Assembly: GCF_000768345.1 (NCBI RefSeq)
Contig: NZ_AVPS01000003.1
Span: 372,001-436,000, forward strand
DNA: 64,000 bases
DNA from: Lysobacter concretionis Ko07 = DSM 16239
GTDB lineage: Bacteria > Pseudomonadota > Gammaproteobacteria > Xanthomonadales > Xanthomonadaceae
Direction: 5' to 3'
Under the pieces are notes generated by a model. It searched no databases. It saw nothing but the letters and a program-made list of their open reading frames with translations, and was not told where the DNA came from. Below are positions 47,499 to 54,629 of this stretch, in pieces. How positions within the stretch are numbered: the stretch's first letter is position 1; each line of letters starts with the position of its first letter. A program made the position numbers and the translations under genes.

Positions 47499-49598
47499 AT
47501 GCCCAGAAATACTCCGCTCCATGTCGTGCTTGTGGTCGTCTTCCTCGTCGGCCTGGCAGCCGTCGGCTGGATCGGCGCCGGCTATGTCGGCACCAACCTG
47601 CTCGGCGTCGCCGTCACTTTGATGATCGCCGCCGGCTACCTCGCCGGCGCGCTGGAACTGCACCGCTACCGGCAGGCCAGCGCGACGCTGACGCAGGCCG
47701 TGACAACTGCGGGCAGCGCCGTTTCCGGCCTTCGCGACTGGCTCGACCGCCTGCACCCGAGCCTGCGCAACGCGGTGCGGCTGCGGATCGAAGGCGAGCG
47801 CATCGCGTTGCCCGGGCCGGCGCTGACGCCGTATCTGGTCGGCCTGCTGGTGCTGCTGGGCATGCTCGGCACGCTGATGGGCATGATGGCGACCCTGCGC
47901 GGCACCGGTCTGGCACTGGAAAGCGCGAGCGATCTGGAAGCGATCCGCGGCTCACTCGGCGCGCCCGTGAAAGGTCTGGCGTTTGCGTTCGGCACCTCGA
48001 TCGCCGGCGTGGCCAGCTCCGCGATGCTCGGTCTGCTGTCCGCGCTGTGCCGCCGCGAACGCCTGCAGGCCGTGCAGCAGCTCGACGTGGAAATCGCCAC
48101 CACCCTGCGCCCGCATTCGCAGGCCTGGCAGCGCGAGGAAGCCTTCCGCCTGCTGCAGCAACAGACCAGCCTGATGCCCACGCTGATCGACCGGCTGCAG
48201 ACGATGGTCGCCACCATCGAGCAGCAGAACCTGGCTGCCAGCGAACGGCAGGCCGCCGGCCAGCAGGACTTCCACGCCCGCGCCGAAGCGTCCCATGTGC
48301 GACTGGCCGCCTCGCTGGAGCAATCCCTGAAGACCGGCGTGGCCGACAGCGCCCAGGCCGTCGTCGCGGCACTGCATCCGGTGGTCGGGACCACGATGAC
48401 CGGCCTCGCGCGCGAAACCGCGGCGATGCAGACCACCGTCACCCAGGCCGTGCAGCAGCAACTGGACGGGCTGGCGGCCGGCATCGAAGCCGCCACGCGG
48501 ACCGCCGCTGGCCACTGGACTGCGACCGCGACCGCGCAGCAGCAAGCCAACGACCGCCTCGTCGACGACCTGCGCAGCTCACTGAGTCAGTTCGCCGACA
48601 CCTTCGAGCAACGCTCGACCGGCCTGCTGGATGCGGTTTCGACCCGGCTCGACGCGAGCTCGGACCACACCGCGAACGCCTGGAACCTCGCGCTGTCGCG
48701 GCAGGAAGCCCTCAACGAACAGCTGGCGACCCGCAACGAGCAGGCACTCGCCTCTGCCGCCGCCAGTTTCGAGGACCGCGCCGGCGCGCTGGTCGAGGTA
48801 CTGCAGCAGGCGCATGCCGAACTGCAGACGGTGCTGGAGTCACGCGACCAGCAACGGCTGGCGCAGTGGTCCGACGCGTTCGGCTCGATGACGACCGCGC
48901 TGAGTCAGCACTGGGAACAAAGCAGCGAGCGCGTCGCCGACCGGCAACAGGCCATCTGCGACACCCTGGCGCGCACCGCCGGCGAGATATCGGCGCAGAC
49001 GCAGGCCCACGCGAGCGACACCATCGCCGAGATCTCCCGTCTCGTGGAAGCCGCCTCGGAAGCCCCCCGGGCCGCCGCCGAGGTGATTGCCGAACTGCGG
49101 CAAAAACTGTCCGACAGCATGGTCCGCGACAACGCCATGCTCGACGAGCGCAGCCGCCTGCTGGCCACGCTGGAAACCCTGCTCGACGCCGTCAACCACG
49201 CCTCCACCGAACAACGCACCGCCGTGGACGCGCTGGTCGGCACCACCGCCGACCTGCTCGAGCGCGTCGGCGCCCGCTTCACCGACCACATCGAAACCGA
49301 GACCGGCAAGCTCGGCACCGCGGCGGCGCACGTCACCGCCGGCGCGGTCGAAGTGGCCAGCCTCGGCGACGCGTTCGGCGCGGCGGTGCAGGCGTTCGGC
49401 CAGTCGAGCGAGGCGCTGGGCGAACGCCTGCAGCACATCGAAACCGCGCTCGACAAATCGCTCGCCCGCAGCGACGAGCAGTTGGCCTACTACGTCGCGC
49501 AGGCACGGGAAGTCGTCGACCTCAGCCTGCTGTCGCAGCAGCAGATCATCGGCGAGCTGCAACACCTCGCCCGCGCGGCCGAGACCCAAGCCGGATGA
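47499..49598 (+). CDS. DUF802 protein: MotA/ExbB-like membrane domain with long helical tail
   Basis: 699 residues. Four hydrophobic segments at about 8-27, 33-53, 111-131 and 158-181 match a MotA/TolQ/ExbB-type channel subunit. The third contains VLLGMLGTLMGMMATL and the fourth KGLAFAFGTSIAGVASSAML, close to the ExbB/MotA consensus, including the small-residue and Thr positions. From about residue 185 onward the protein is ~510 residues of Gln/Ala/Glu/Arg-rich coiled coil with DUF802-like internal repetition. The same architecture is known for ZorA of Zorya defence. The stop overlaps the next ATG (ATGA). Confidence 0.85.
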   Translation: MPRNTPLHVVLVVVFLVGLAAVGWIGAGYVGTNLLGVAVTLMIAAGYLAGALELHRYRQASATLTQAVTTAGSAVSGLRDWLDRLHPSLRNAVRLRIEGERIALPGPALTPYLVGLLVLLGMLGTLMGMMATLRGTGLALESASDLEAIRGSLGAPVKGLAFAFGTSIAGVASSAMLGLLSALCRRERLQAVQQLDVEIATTLRPHSQAWQREEAFRLLQQQTSLMPTLIDRLQTMVATIEQQNLAASERQAAGQQDFHARAEASHVRLAASLEQSLKTGVADSAQAVVAALHPVVGTTMTGLARETAAMQTTVTQAVQQQLDGLAAGIEAATRTAAGHWTATATAQQQANDRLVDDLRSSLSQFADTFEQRSTGLLDAVSTRLDASSDHTANAWNLALSRQEALNEQLATRNEQALASAAASFEDRAGALVEVLQQAHAELQTVLESRDQQRLAQWSDAFGSMTTALSQHWEQSSERVADRQQAICDTLARTAGEISAQTQAHASDTIAEISRLVEAASEAPRAAAEVIAELRQKLSDSMVRDNAMLDERSRLLATLETLLDAVNHASTEQRTAVDALVGTTADLLERVGARFTDHIETETGKLGTAAAHVTAGAVEVASLGDAFGAAVQAFGQSSEALGERLQHIETALDKSLARSDEQLAYYVAQAREVVDLSLLSQQQIIGELQHLARAAETQAG

Positions 49599-50257
49599 GC
49601 GACGAGATCGAGCTGGAAGGCGAATCCACCGCGACCACCTGGGCCGCGTTCGGCGACCTGATGTCGGTGCTGCTGGGCGCGTTCGTGCTGATCCTGGCCG
49701 GCGTCATCGGCGTGCAGCTGCAGCTGTCGAACCAGCTGGACGAGGCGGTCAAGCAACGCCAGGCCGAGGCGCAGCGCCTGAAAACCCTGGAGCAGGCCCT
49801 CGCCGCACCGCTGGCTGCGGGCCGCGTCACCGTCATCAACGGCCGCATCGGCATCAGCGGCAGCGTGCTGTTCGCGCTGAACTCCGACCAGCTCCAGACC
49901 GAAGGCCACGAACTGCTGCAAAGCCTGGCCGCGCCGCTGTCGGAGTACCTGCAGTCGCGCGACGAGATCCTGATGGTGAGCGGCTTCACCGACGACCGGC
50001 CGGTGCTGGGCAGCAACCGCCGCTTCGCCGACAACCTCGAACTCTCCGCCGCCCGCGCGATGACCGTCACCCGCCGCCTGATCGCCGCCGGCGTGCCGGC
50101 TTCCTCGGTATTCGCCGCAGCGTTCGGCGCCGAACAGCCGGTCAGCTCCAACGACGACGAAGCCGGACGCGCCCGAAACCGCCGGGTGGAGATCGCGCCG
50201 ATTCCCAGGCCGAAAACGGACATGCCGAAGACGGGCACCGGGTCCGATGCCGGGTAA
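49595..50257 (+). CDS. MotB/ZorB-like OmpA-domain protein
   Basis: 220 residues. One N-terminal helix includes TWAAFGDLMSVLLGAFVLIL, with Asp21 in the position of the proton-carrying Asp of MotB (A-x-A-D-F-M-T-x-M-M-A-F-F). A short coiled segment then leads to an OmpA/MotB peptidoglycan-binding domain (residues ~85-205): SGSVLFALNSDQLQTEGHEL, VSGFTDDRPVLGSNRRFADN, ELSAARAMTVTRRLIAAGVP, and the closing DEAGRARNRRVEIAP. With the preceding gene it forms a stator-like pair. It overlaps that gene by 4 bases and the next by 11. Confidence 0.88.
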   Translation: MSDEIELEGESTATTWAAFGDLMSVLLGAFVLILAGVIGVQLQLSNQLDEAVKQRQAEAQRLKTLEQALAAPLAAGRVTVINGRIGISGSVLFALNSDQLQTEGHELLQSLAAPLSEYLQSRDEILMVSGFTDDRPVLGSNRRFADNLELSAARAMTVTRRLIAAGVPASSVFAAAFGAEQPVSSNDDEAGRARNRRVEIAPIPRPKTDMPKTGTGSDAG

Positions 50258-50930
50258 CGCCGACATCCGCTCGCTGCTCGATGCCTGGCGCGGACAAGGC
50301 GCCGACCACGCCGACCCGCTGCGCTTTGGCGTGATCGCTGCCCTGGCGCAGCGCGCCGACCGCCACGACGGCGCGGTGCGGAAACTGCTGCAGGACCGCC
50401 TTAAAGTGCTGGTGGATAGCTACACGAGCGCAATTGCCGGAATGGACGCCATCAGCAAGGCTGCCGAAATGCCGTCCGCCGATGAAGCCCGACTTGCGGC
50501 TTCCGGCCCGTTGAAGGATTTGCTCGACCATCTGGGCGCTTCACAAGGCCCACCCGGCCTGCGTCCCAATGCGGACAGCGTGGCTACCGCGTCTCCACCC
50601 ACCCCTGCATCGCTGCCGTTACTGGACGAGTTCCAGCAACTCTGGAGCCGCATCCGCACCGACAGCCAGCTGCGCCAATCACTGGACTCGGCCCCCGAAG
50701 ATGCCGGCCCGCTCCACTCCAGCACTCTGCTCCATCGCGCGATGACCCTGATGCACGAAGCCGCGCCGGGCTACCTGCAGCACTTCATCGCCTACGCCGA
50801 CGCGCTGTCGTGGATGGAGCAGCTGCAGGAGGACGGCGTGCTGGATACCCACACCACGTCCCGCAGCACCGATTCCAAAACCGCCGGCAAACCGCGCACA
50901 CGCAAGCGCGCGAAACCGCAGCGCGCCTAG
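50247..50930 (+). CDS. DUF2894 family protein, last gene of DUF802 operon
   Basis: 227 residues, soluble and helical. It starts MPGNADIRSLLDAWRGQGAD; the middle (residues ~85-125) is Pro/Ser/Ala-rich linker; the second half has LLDEFQQLWSRIRTDSQLRQ and the conserved AMTLMHEAAPGYLQHFIAYA and DALSWMEQL. The C-terminus is a basic Lys/Arg/Thr tail (KTAGKPRTRKRAKPQRA) that could bind nucleic acid or membrane. DUF2894 is assigned from this pattern and location. It overlaps the OmpA-domain gene by 11 bases. Confidence 0.8.
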   Translation: MPGNADIRSLLDAWRGQGADHADPLRFGVIAALAQRADRHDGAVRKLLQDRLKVLVDSYTSAIAGMDAISKAAEMPSADEARLAASGPLKDLLDHLGASQGPPGLRPNADSVATASPPTPASLPLLDEFQQLWSRIRTDSQLRQSLDSAPEDAGPLHSSTLLHRAMTLMHEAAPGYLQHFIAYADALSWMEQLQEDGVLDTHTTSRSTDSKTAGKPRTRKRAKPQRA

Positions 50931-50958
50931 TCAGGGTCAGAACAACTCGGCTTTTGCC

Positions 50959-50985
50959 CGTCATTCCCGCGAAAGCGGGAACCCA
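50959..50985. repeat. ATTCCCGC-GAAA-GCGGGAA hairpin repeat
   Basis: A 7-bp stem with GAAA tetraloop in the context CGTCATTCCCGC...GCGGGAACCCA. This sequence is a widespread interspersed element in proteobacteria and could also act as the operon's terminator. The rest of the 180-bp gap shows nothing further. Confidence 0.6.
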
Positions 50986-51110
50986 GAGCCTCTGCTGTCA
51001 ATAACTTGAAATAACTGGATATTGCCCTCTCCGCTCACGCACCCGCCAACACCGGTCATAGTTGCCCGTCGCCCCACGACAACCGCCCGCAAAGACCAGG
51101 AGACAACGTC

Positions 51111-51473
51111 ATGCCCTACATCGACGGCTTCGTCATCGCAGTCCCGACCGCCAACAAGCAGAAGTTCATCGACCACGCCCGGCTCGGCGATGCGGTGTTC
51201 ATGGAATACGGCGCCACCCGCGTGGTCGAGTGTTGGGGCGACGACGTCCCGGCCGGCAAGCAGACCGACTTCCAGCGCGCCGTCCAGGCCAAGGAGGACG
51301 AGAGCATCGTCTTCTCCTGGATCGAATGGCCCGACAAGGCGACCCGCGATGCCGCCTTCAAGAAAATGATGGAGGACCCGCGGATGGATCCGAAGATCAA
51401 TCCGATGCCGTTCGACGGCGCGCGGATGATCTATGGCGGGTTCCAGCCGGTGGTGGAACTGGGATCGGCCTGA
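51111..51473 (+). CDS. DUF1428 family protein (YbaA-like)
   Basis: 120 residues beginning MPYIDGFVIAVPTANKQKFI, an excellent match to DUF1428 ferredoxin-like dimers, followed by YGATRVVECWGDDVPAGKQT, VFSWIEWPDKATRDAAFKKM and DGARMIYGGFQPVVE. A strong CAGGAGACAACGTC ribosome site precedes the ATG. The family is structurally known but has no assigned role. A bidirectional terminator follows 30 bp after the stop. Confidence 0.93.
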   Translation: MPYIDGFVIAVPTANKQKFIDHARLGDAVFMEYGATRVVECWGDDVPAGKQTDFQRAVQAKEDESIVFSWIEWPDKATRDAAFKKMMEDPRMDPKINPMPFDGARMIYGGFQPVVELGSA

Positions 51474-51502
51474 CCGGCGGCGTCACCGTCCCTCTGAATA
51501 CC

Positions 51503-51535
51503 AAGGCAGCGCCCGCACCTCACGGGCGCTGCCTT
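51503..51535. terminator. Bidirectional intrinsic terminator
   Basis: A 13-bp perfect stem, AAGGCAGCGCCCG / CGGGCGCTGCCTT, with a 7-base loop, and TTGTTTG after it on the plus strand, lies between the convergent DUF1428 and TPR genes. Confidence 0.88.
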
Positions 51536-51549
51536 GTTTGCGCGTGGCG

Positions 51550-52080
51550 TCAGTGTTGCGGCTGGACACCGAGGTAGGCGCCGGCGACATCGAGCGTGGC
51601 CCACAGCTCATCGCGCTCGATCTTGTACGCGCGGTCGAACAGCTGTTCCGCGGTCGCGCGATCACCGTTCAGCAGGTAGTACGCACCCACTTCCGCCAGA
51701 TCCTTTACGTCCTTCGGATTGGCCTGCAGGTACCGGTCGAACAACGGCTTGGCCTTGTCCCATTCGCCCGCCTCCTGGTACACGCGGGCAATCCGGAAGA
51801 CGTCGCTGTCCTCGTGCTTGCCGGTCAGCAGCGCGTCGAAGATCGCCACGCCCTCGGCCTTGAGACCGCCCAGGTAATACGCCCGGCCCACGCCGATGCG
51901 CTCCCAGCTGCCGTTCTTCCCCGCCTGCACCAGGGCGACATCCAGCAGCGCCCGCGCCGCCGCCTGTGGGTCCTGGTCGCGATACATCGTCGGCCCCGGC
52001 TCCGGCCGGGCCCCATGACCCACGCCAATGCCGGCCACGAATACGAACGCGACGACCGCAGCGAGCTTCAGATTCCTCAT
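51550..52080 (-). CDS. Secreted TPR-repeat protein
   Basis: 176 residues. An N-terminal signal peptide or anchor (KLAAVVAFVFVAGIGVGHGA) precedes about four TPR-like helical pairs: WERIGVGRAYYLGGLKAEGV, SDVFRIARVYQEAGEWDKAK, DLAEVGAYYLLNGDRATAEQ, and a last partial repeat. It should be a periplasmic or inner-membrane adaptor for protein contacts. No enzyme domain is present. It has its own terminator; the HAD hydrolase gene lies upstream-side on the same strand 120 bp away. Confidence 0.78.
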   Translation of the reverse strand: MRNLKLAAVVAFVFVAGIGVGHGARPEPGPTMYRDQDPQAAARALLDVALVQAGKNGSWERIGVGRAYYLGGLKAEGVAIFDALLTGKHEDSDVFRIARVYQEAGEWDKAKPLFDRYLQANPKDVKDLAEVGAYYLLNGDRATAEQLFDRAYKIERDELWATLDVAGAYLGVQPQH

Positions 52081-52200
52081 TCCCTTCCCCAGTTGATGTC
52101 GGTGGTTGTTCCCCGCGACCGCTTCTGTCCACGGCCGCTCGGCGCAACTTAGCAGCCACGGCAGCGATACGCGCAGACCTTGCCTGCGTTGCTCCGAAAA

Positions 52201-52881
52201 CTACAGACCAAACCGCCGCAGATCGAACTCCGCCAGCTCACCGATCCGCCCGATCACGAGATCCGGCGGTGGATCGATCACGACCCCGACCGCCTCCTCG
52301 GCGTAATGCCCCTGGCGCACGAACACCGTGGTCAGGCGCGCGCCCAGCACCTGTTTCATCTCGGCCAACAAGCGCGGTTTGTCATCGACCATCACGTAAC
52401 GGCGGGCCGGAAACCGGCGCTGCACCGCACCCAGCATGTCCTGCTTGTGCAGGTAGATCAGCACCCGGCCCTGCAACGCCTCCCACAGCCCCGAGCGCTG
52501 CACCTTGCGCGGCTGGAACACCACGTCGCCATCGGACAAGATCACCGGCGTGCCGAGCGTGTGCAGATGCTCGATGGCCGCCATCGCGCCCGGATACAGC
52601 CGCTGCGCGAACGGGTAGTCGAGCATGAAGCCGGACATCTGCAGCAGGTCGGGGTCGTCATCCAGGCCCTCGCGGAACGCCTGCAAGGTCGCGAGGTAAT
52701 CCGCGTAACCCAGCTCGATGCGGCCGCTGTCGTAAAGCGCCCAGTAACGCCGCGCCTGATCCACGCCGAAATCCCGCCGCAGGCGCGCGTCCAGATCGGC
52801 CTTGAAACGGTCGTTGTCGAGCAGCGTGTTGTCGACGTCGAGCAGGAACACGACGTCGCGGGTGGGTTCGGGTTTCAGCAT
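52201..52881 (-). CDS. HAD-superfamily hydrolase
   Basis: 226 residues. Motif I is VVFLLDVDNTLLDNDRF (nucleophile Asp15 and general acid Asp17), motif II is TPVILSDGDVVFQPRK, and motif IV is RYVMVDDKPRLLAEMK. The cap region (residues ~25-95) is helical, suggesting a C1-type phosphatase. The substrate is not deducible. This is the last conserved chromosomal gene before the accessory island that begins with an IS3 remnant. Confidence 0.85.
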   Translation of the reverse strand: MLKPEPTRDVVFLLDVDNTLLDNDRFKADLDARLRRDFGVDQARRYWALYDSGRIELGYADYLATLQAFREGLDDDPDLLQMSGFMLDYPFAQRLYPGAMAAIEHLHTLGTPVILSDGDVVFQPRKVQRSGLWEALQGRVLIYLHKQDMLGAVQRRFPARRYVMVDDKPRLLAEMKQVLGARLTTVFVRQGHYAEEAVGVVIDPPPDLVIGRIGELAEFDLRRFGL

Positions 52882-52926
52882 GGCGGGTCCGCTCTGATTG
52901 CAACAAGCGTGCCGGGGCCTGCGTAG

Positions 52927-53016
52927 ACGGGGTGTTTGGCCGCCAGATGCCGGCAGGCCGGTATCAGCACGCCGACGTACTACAACTGGAAATCGAAGTA
53001 CGGCGGCCTTGAGGCC
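52927..53016 (+). pseudogene. IS3-family OrfA transposase fragment
   Basis: About 27 codons read AARCRQAGISTPTYYNWKSK then YGGLEA, the helix-turn-helix end of IS3/IS911-type OrfA (CRxHGISxATFYxWKxKYGG). An in-frame TAG lies immediately upstream, and the similarity stops after GGLEA. No inverted repeats or OrfB remain. It marks an old insertion and deletion at the border of the island. Confidence 0.75.
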
Positions 53017-53096
53017 CCTGTCGCGTGCGGCTTGCTACCGACCGCCGCTGGATCGCATGCACAAACTCTCCGGGGTGTTGCACTTGGAGTGTTGAT

Positions 53097-53417
53097 TCAC
53101 CCCTTTGACTTCTTGGCACGGGAGGCCAGCCGCGTCTTGCGGAGCACACGCTCCGAACGCATGAGATGCAGGATAAAAACTTTACGCCCGTCATGGCGGC
53201 AGAAGATACGGCATGGCGGTTCGACGATTTGTCGGTAGCGTGAACGCTTGAGCTCTATGGGGCGACTACCACTCTCAGGGTGATCGGCCAATTGTTCCAC
53301 GTGGCCGATAACGCGGCGGACCAGCTCTGCCGCTGCCAGGGGGTTCTCAATGGCAATGTAGTCGGCAATGGCGTCCAAGTCGCTCAGAGCCGGTTCCGTC
53401 CAGACTATTTCAGCCAT
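53097..53417 (-). CDS. RelE/ParE-family toxin
   Basis: 106 residues. Typical opening MAEIVWTEPALSDLDAIADY, IENPLAAAELVRRVIGHVEQ, then HPESGSRPIELKRSRYRQIV and the C-terminal strand with KVFILHLMRSERVLR. In ParE toxins the target is DNA gyrase, in RelE toxins mRNA on ribosomes; the sequence favours the ParE branch (AIADYIA, LADHPESGSR). Basic tail RLASRAKKSKG. It overlaps the upstream antitoxin gene by 13 bases, the usual order for these modules. Confidence 0.9.
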   Translation of the reverse strand: MAEIVWTEPALSDLDAIADYIAIENPLAAAELVRRVIGHVEQLADHPESGSRPIELKRSRYRQIVEPPCRIFCRHDGRKVFILHLMRSERVLRKTRLASRAKKSKG

Positions 53418-53662
53418 CGGGTAAGGCGGGTCTTGGCTTGGGCATGCGAGACAACGCGACCTTCGGCAACGGCGAGCTCACCGCGGGCAATACCCTCCAG
53501 AACGGTCATGCGTTGCTGCAGGAGCTCATAGCTCTCCACATCTACGAGGTAGGCACTGGGCAGGCCATGCTGGGTGATGAGAATAGGCGTTTTGTCCCGC
53601 TCGATGTCCGAGAGGAGTTCGGTTGCCTGGCGCTTAAGGGTGGTGACGAGTTCAGTACGCAT
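53405..53662 (-). CDS. Phd/YefM-family antitoxin
   Basis: 85 residues beginning MRTELVTTLKRQATELLSDI. The Phd/YefM DNA-binding core includes KTPILITQHGLPSAYLVDVE and SYELLQQRMTVLEGIARGEL, and the C-terminal helix (SHAQAKTRLTRWLK) would wrap the toxin. It autoregulates the pair in known systems. The ATG is 51 bp beyond the last attC core, so the module abuts the cassette array. Confidence 0.9.
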   Translation of the reverse strand: MRTELVTTLKRQATELLSDIERDKTPILITQHGLPSAYLVDVESYELLQQRMTVLEGIARGELAVAEGRVVSHAQAKTRLTRWLK

Positions 53663-53712
53663 GAAGTGACACTACAGTGCCACTCCGGTCTGCGCAAGAG
53701 ATTGGGACAAAG

Positions 53713-53823
53713 GTCTAACACTCAAGTTGAGCCGAATTACAGTGCGTAGCTGACAACATGGCAAGCTATCCCTGCCATGGCATTGGTGGAACGAAGCAAG
53801 TTCGGCTTGAACGCGGTTTCTAC
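53713..53823 (-). other. attC site 5 (terminal, one core decayed)
   Basis: Closely homologous over its length to attC site 3: the plus strand starts GTCTAAC (53713-53719) and ends AAGTTCGGCTTGAACG. The R' core (minus GTTAGAC) is intact. The R'' core, expected as CCTAAC, is replaced by GGTTTCTAC sequence that belongs to a gene fragment. Confidence 0.8.
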
Positions 53824-53916
53824 CCTGCTCCGGGTCGGTATTACAGACCCAACAAGACCGTTTATGGCCAGAGGGAATACCCGTGGGACGGAAATGCAGT
53901 CTGGCAACCGTTGTAA
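53815..53916 (+). pseudogene. 3' fragment of a plus-strand gene fused to attC site 5
   Basis: The frame from 53815 reads GFYPAPGRYYRPNKTVYGQR then EYPWDGNAVWQPL and a TAA at 53914. It has no start and begins exactly where attC similarity ends. The Tyr/Pro/Arg-rich composition suggests the end of a secreted protein. It is probably a recombination scar; the rest of 53663-54037 outside the attC sites contains no recognisable gene. Confidence 0.5.
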
Positions 53917-53994
53917 CCACCCGCACCGACGTCATGCAGTAACCAGGGCGGTACAAACAAACCACCATCGGTGGCCGGCGAATATCCGGTCAGG

Positions 53995-54043
53995 GCATTA
54001 CGCGGCCGGGGTTGACGGGAAGCTTCTTACGGAATTGTTAGGG
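53995..54043 (-). other. attC site 4 (degenerate, short)
   Basis: Minus-strand R'' core CCCTAAC followed by AATTCC is clear at 54037-54043. The opposite core is only approximated by GTAATGC at 53995-54001, and the inner arms are poorly matched. Confidence 0.55.
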
Positions 54044-54280
54044 CGCAGTGCGGCGAGCGATGATATAGGCGAAGAGTAAACCAAATATGCCACTCAATAA
54101 GATGCCGTTTACCAATGACAGGCCGAGGAGGTACGCAGTTACCGCGCCAAAGCTGTAGCCAGCCAGCCTGCAGGGTGCGACCTTCTTGGATCGCCAACCT
54201 TCAATCGAACATAGTTCTTGGTCAACTTTGACAGGCTGTTGGGATTGGATGTCATCTGCATCCCTCGAGATCTCATCCAT
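54038..54280 (-). CDS. Cassette gene: 80-residue membrane protein, unknown function
   Basis: The ATG at 54280 begins MDEISRDADDIQSQQPVKVD. A hydrophilic first half with one Cys pair (ELCSIE, APCRLA) leads to a hydrophobic C-terminus (YSFGAVTAYLLGLSLVNGIL, then LSGIFGLLFAYIIARR) that forms two helices. The stop TAA is part of the attC core (GCG-CCC-TAA-C), so cassette boundary and gene end coincide. A longer start inside attC site 3 is possible but less likely. No recognised family. Confidence 0.6.
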   Translation of the reverse strand: MDEISRDADDIQSQQPVKVDQELCSIEGWRSKKVAPCRLAGYSFGAVTAYLLGLSLVNGILLSGIFGLLFAYIIARRTAP

Positions 54281-54303
54281 AATGTGCTGAGTATCCTCAT
54301 GTG

Positions 54304-54415
54304 ATCTAACGCCTGAGTTAAGCCGACTTGCGTAGTGGAGCCAAAGCCATGGCAAGCTTTTCCTGCCATGGCTTTGGTGTAACGAAGCAAGTTCGGCTTG
54401 AACGAATTGTTAGGT
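54304..54415 (-). other. attC site 3 (112 bp, complete)
   Basis: Cores ACCTAAC (minus, 54409-54415) and GTTAGAT (minus, 54304-54310) with arms AATTCGTTCAAGCCGA and CGGCTTAACTCAGGC. The centre holds a near-perfect palindrome CCAAAGCCATGGCA...TGCCATGGCTTTGG (54341-54377), making this longer than the 60-bp sites 1 and 2. Confidence 0.92.
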
Positions 54416-54420
54416 GCTTC

Positions 54421-54618
54421 CTAGGCACGGGTAACGCGCACGCCCATTGCTGGACGTTGATACGGCTTGAGCGTAGCGGCGACGAAGACCTGGCGTTGGA
54501 GTTTCTTGCTCTCCGACCAAACACAAGTGACTTCGTTGCCGTTAATTTCCTCAACGGTCATAGGCTCACCGCCGGACTTCAACTGGACAATGTCACCTGC
54601 CGCAAAAGACTGGCTCAT
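54421..54618 (-). CDS. Cassette gene: small DUF2158/YodC-like protein
   Basis: 65 residues: MSQSFAAGDIVQLKSGGEPM, TVEEINGNEVTCVWSESKKL, ending ATLKPYQRPAMGVRVTRA. This SH3-like beta barrel matches YodC/DUF2158 small proteins, which are frequent integron cassettes. The ribosome site AAGGAG precedes the ATG. Its start is 11 bp past the preceding gene's stop with no attC between, so both genes share one cassette. The stop lies 5 bp from attC site 3. Confidence 0.82.
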   Translation of the reverse strand: MSQSFAAGDIVQLKSGGEPMTVEEINGNEVTCVWSESKKLQRQVFVAATLKPYQRPAMGVRVTRA

Positions 54619-54629
54619 AGGATGGCTCC

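Noticed and set aside
48047-50257. A 736-codon frame reading from within DUF802 into the OmpA gene
   Set aside because: The first two thirds are out-of-frame Arg-rich sequence. The real gene starts at 49595 with the MotB-like helix.
46745-50930. A complete Zorya defence system
   Set aside because: Only ZorA/ZorB-like genes are present. No ZorC, ZorD helicase/nuclease or ZorE occurs beside them, so the name Zorya is not justified.
50959-50985. The GCGGGAA hairpin as a CRISPR repeat
   Set aside because: It occurs once and has no spacer periodicity. It matches a common interspersed hairpin.
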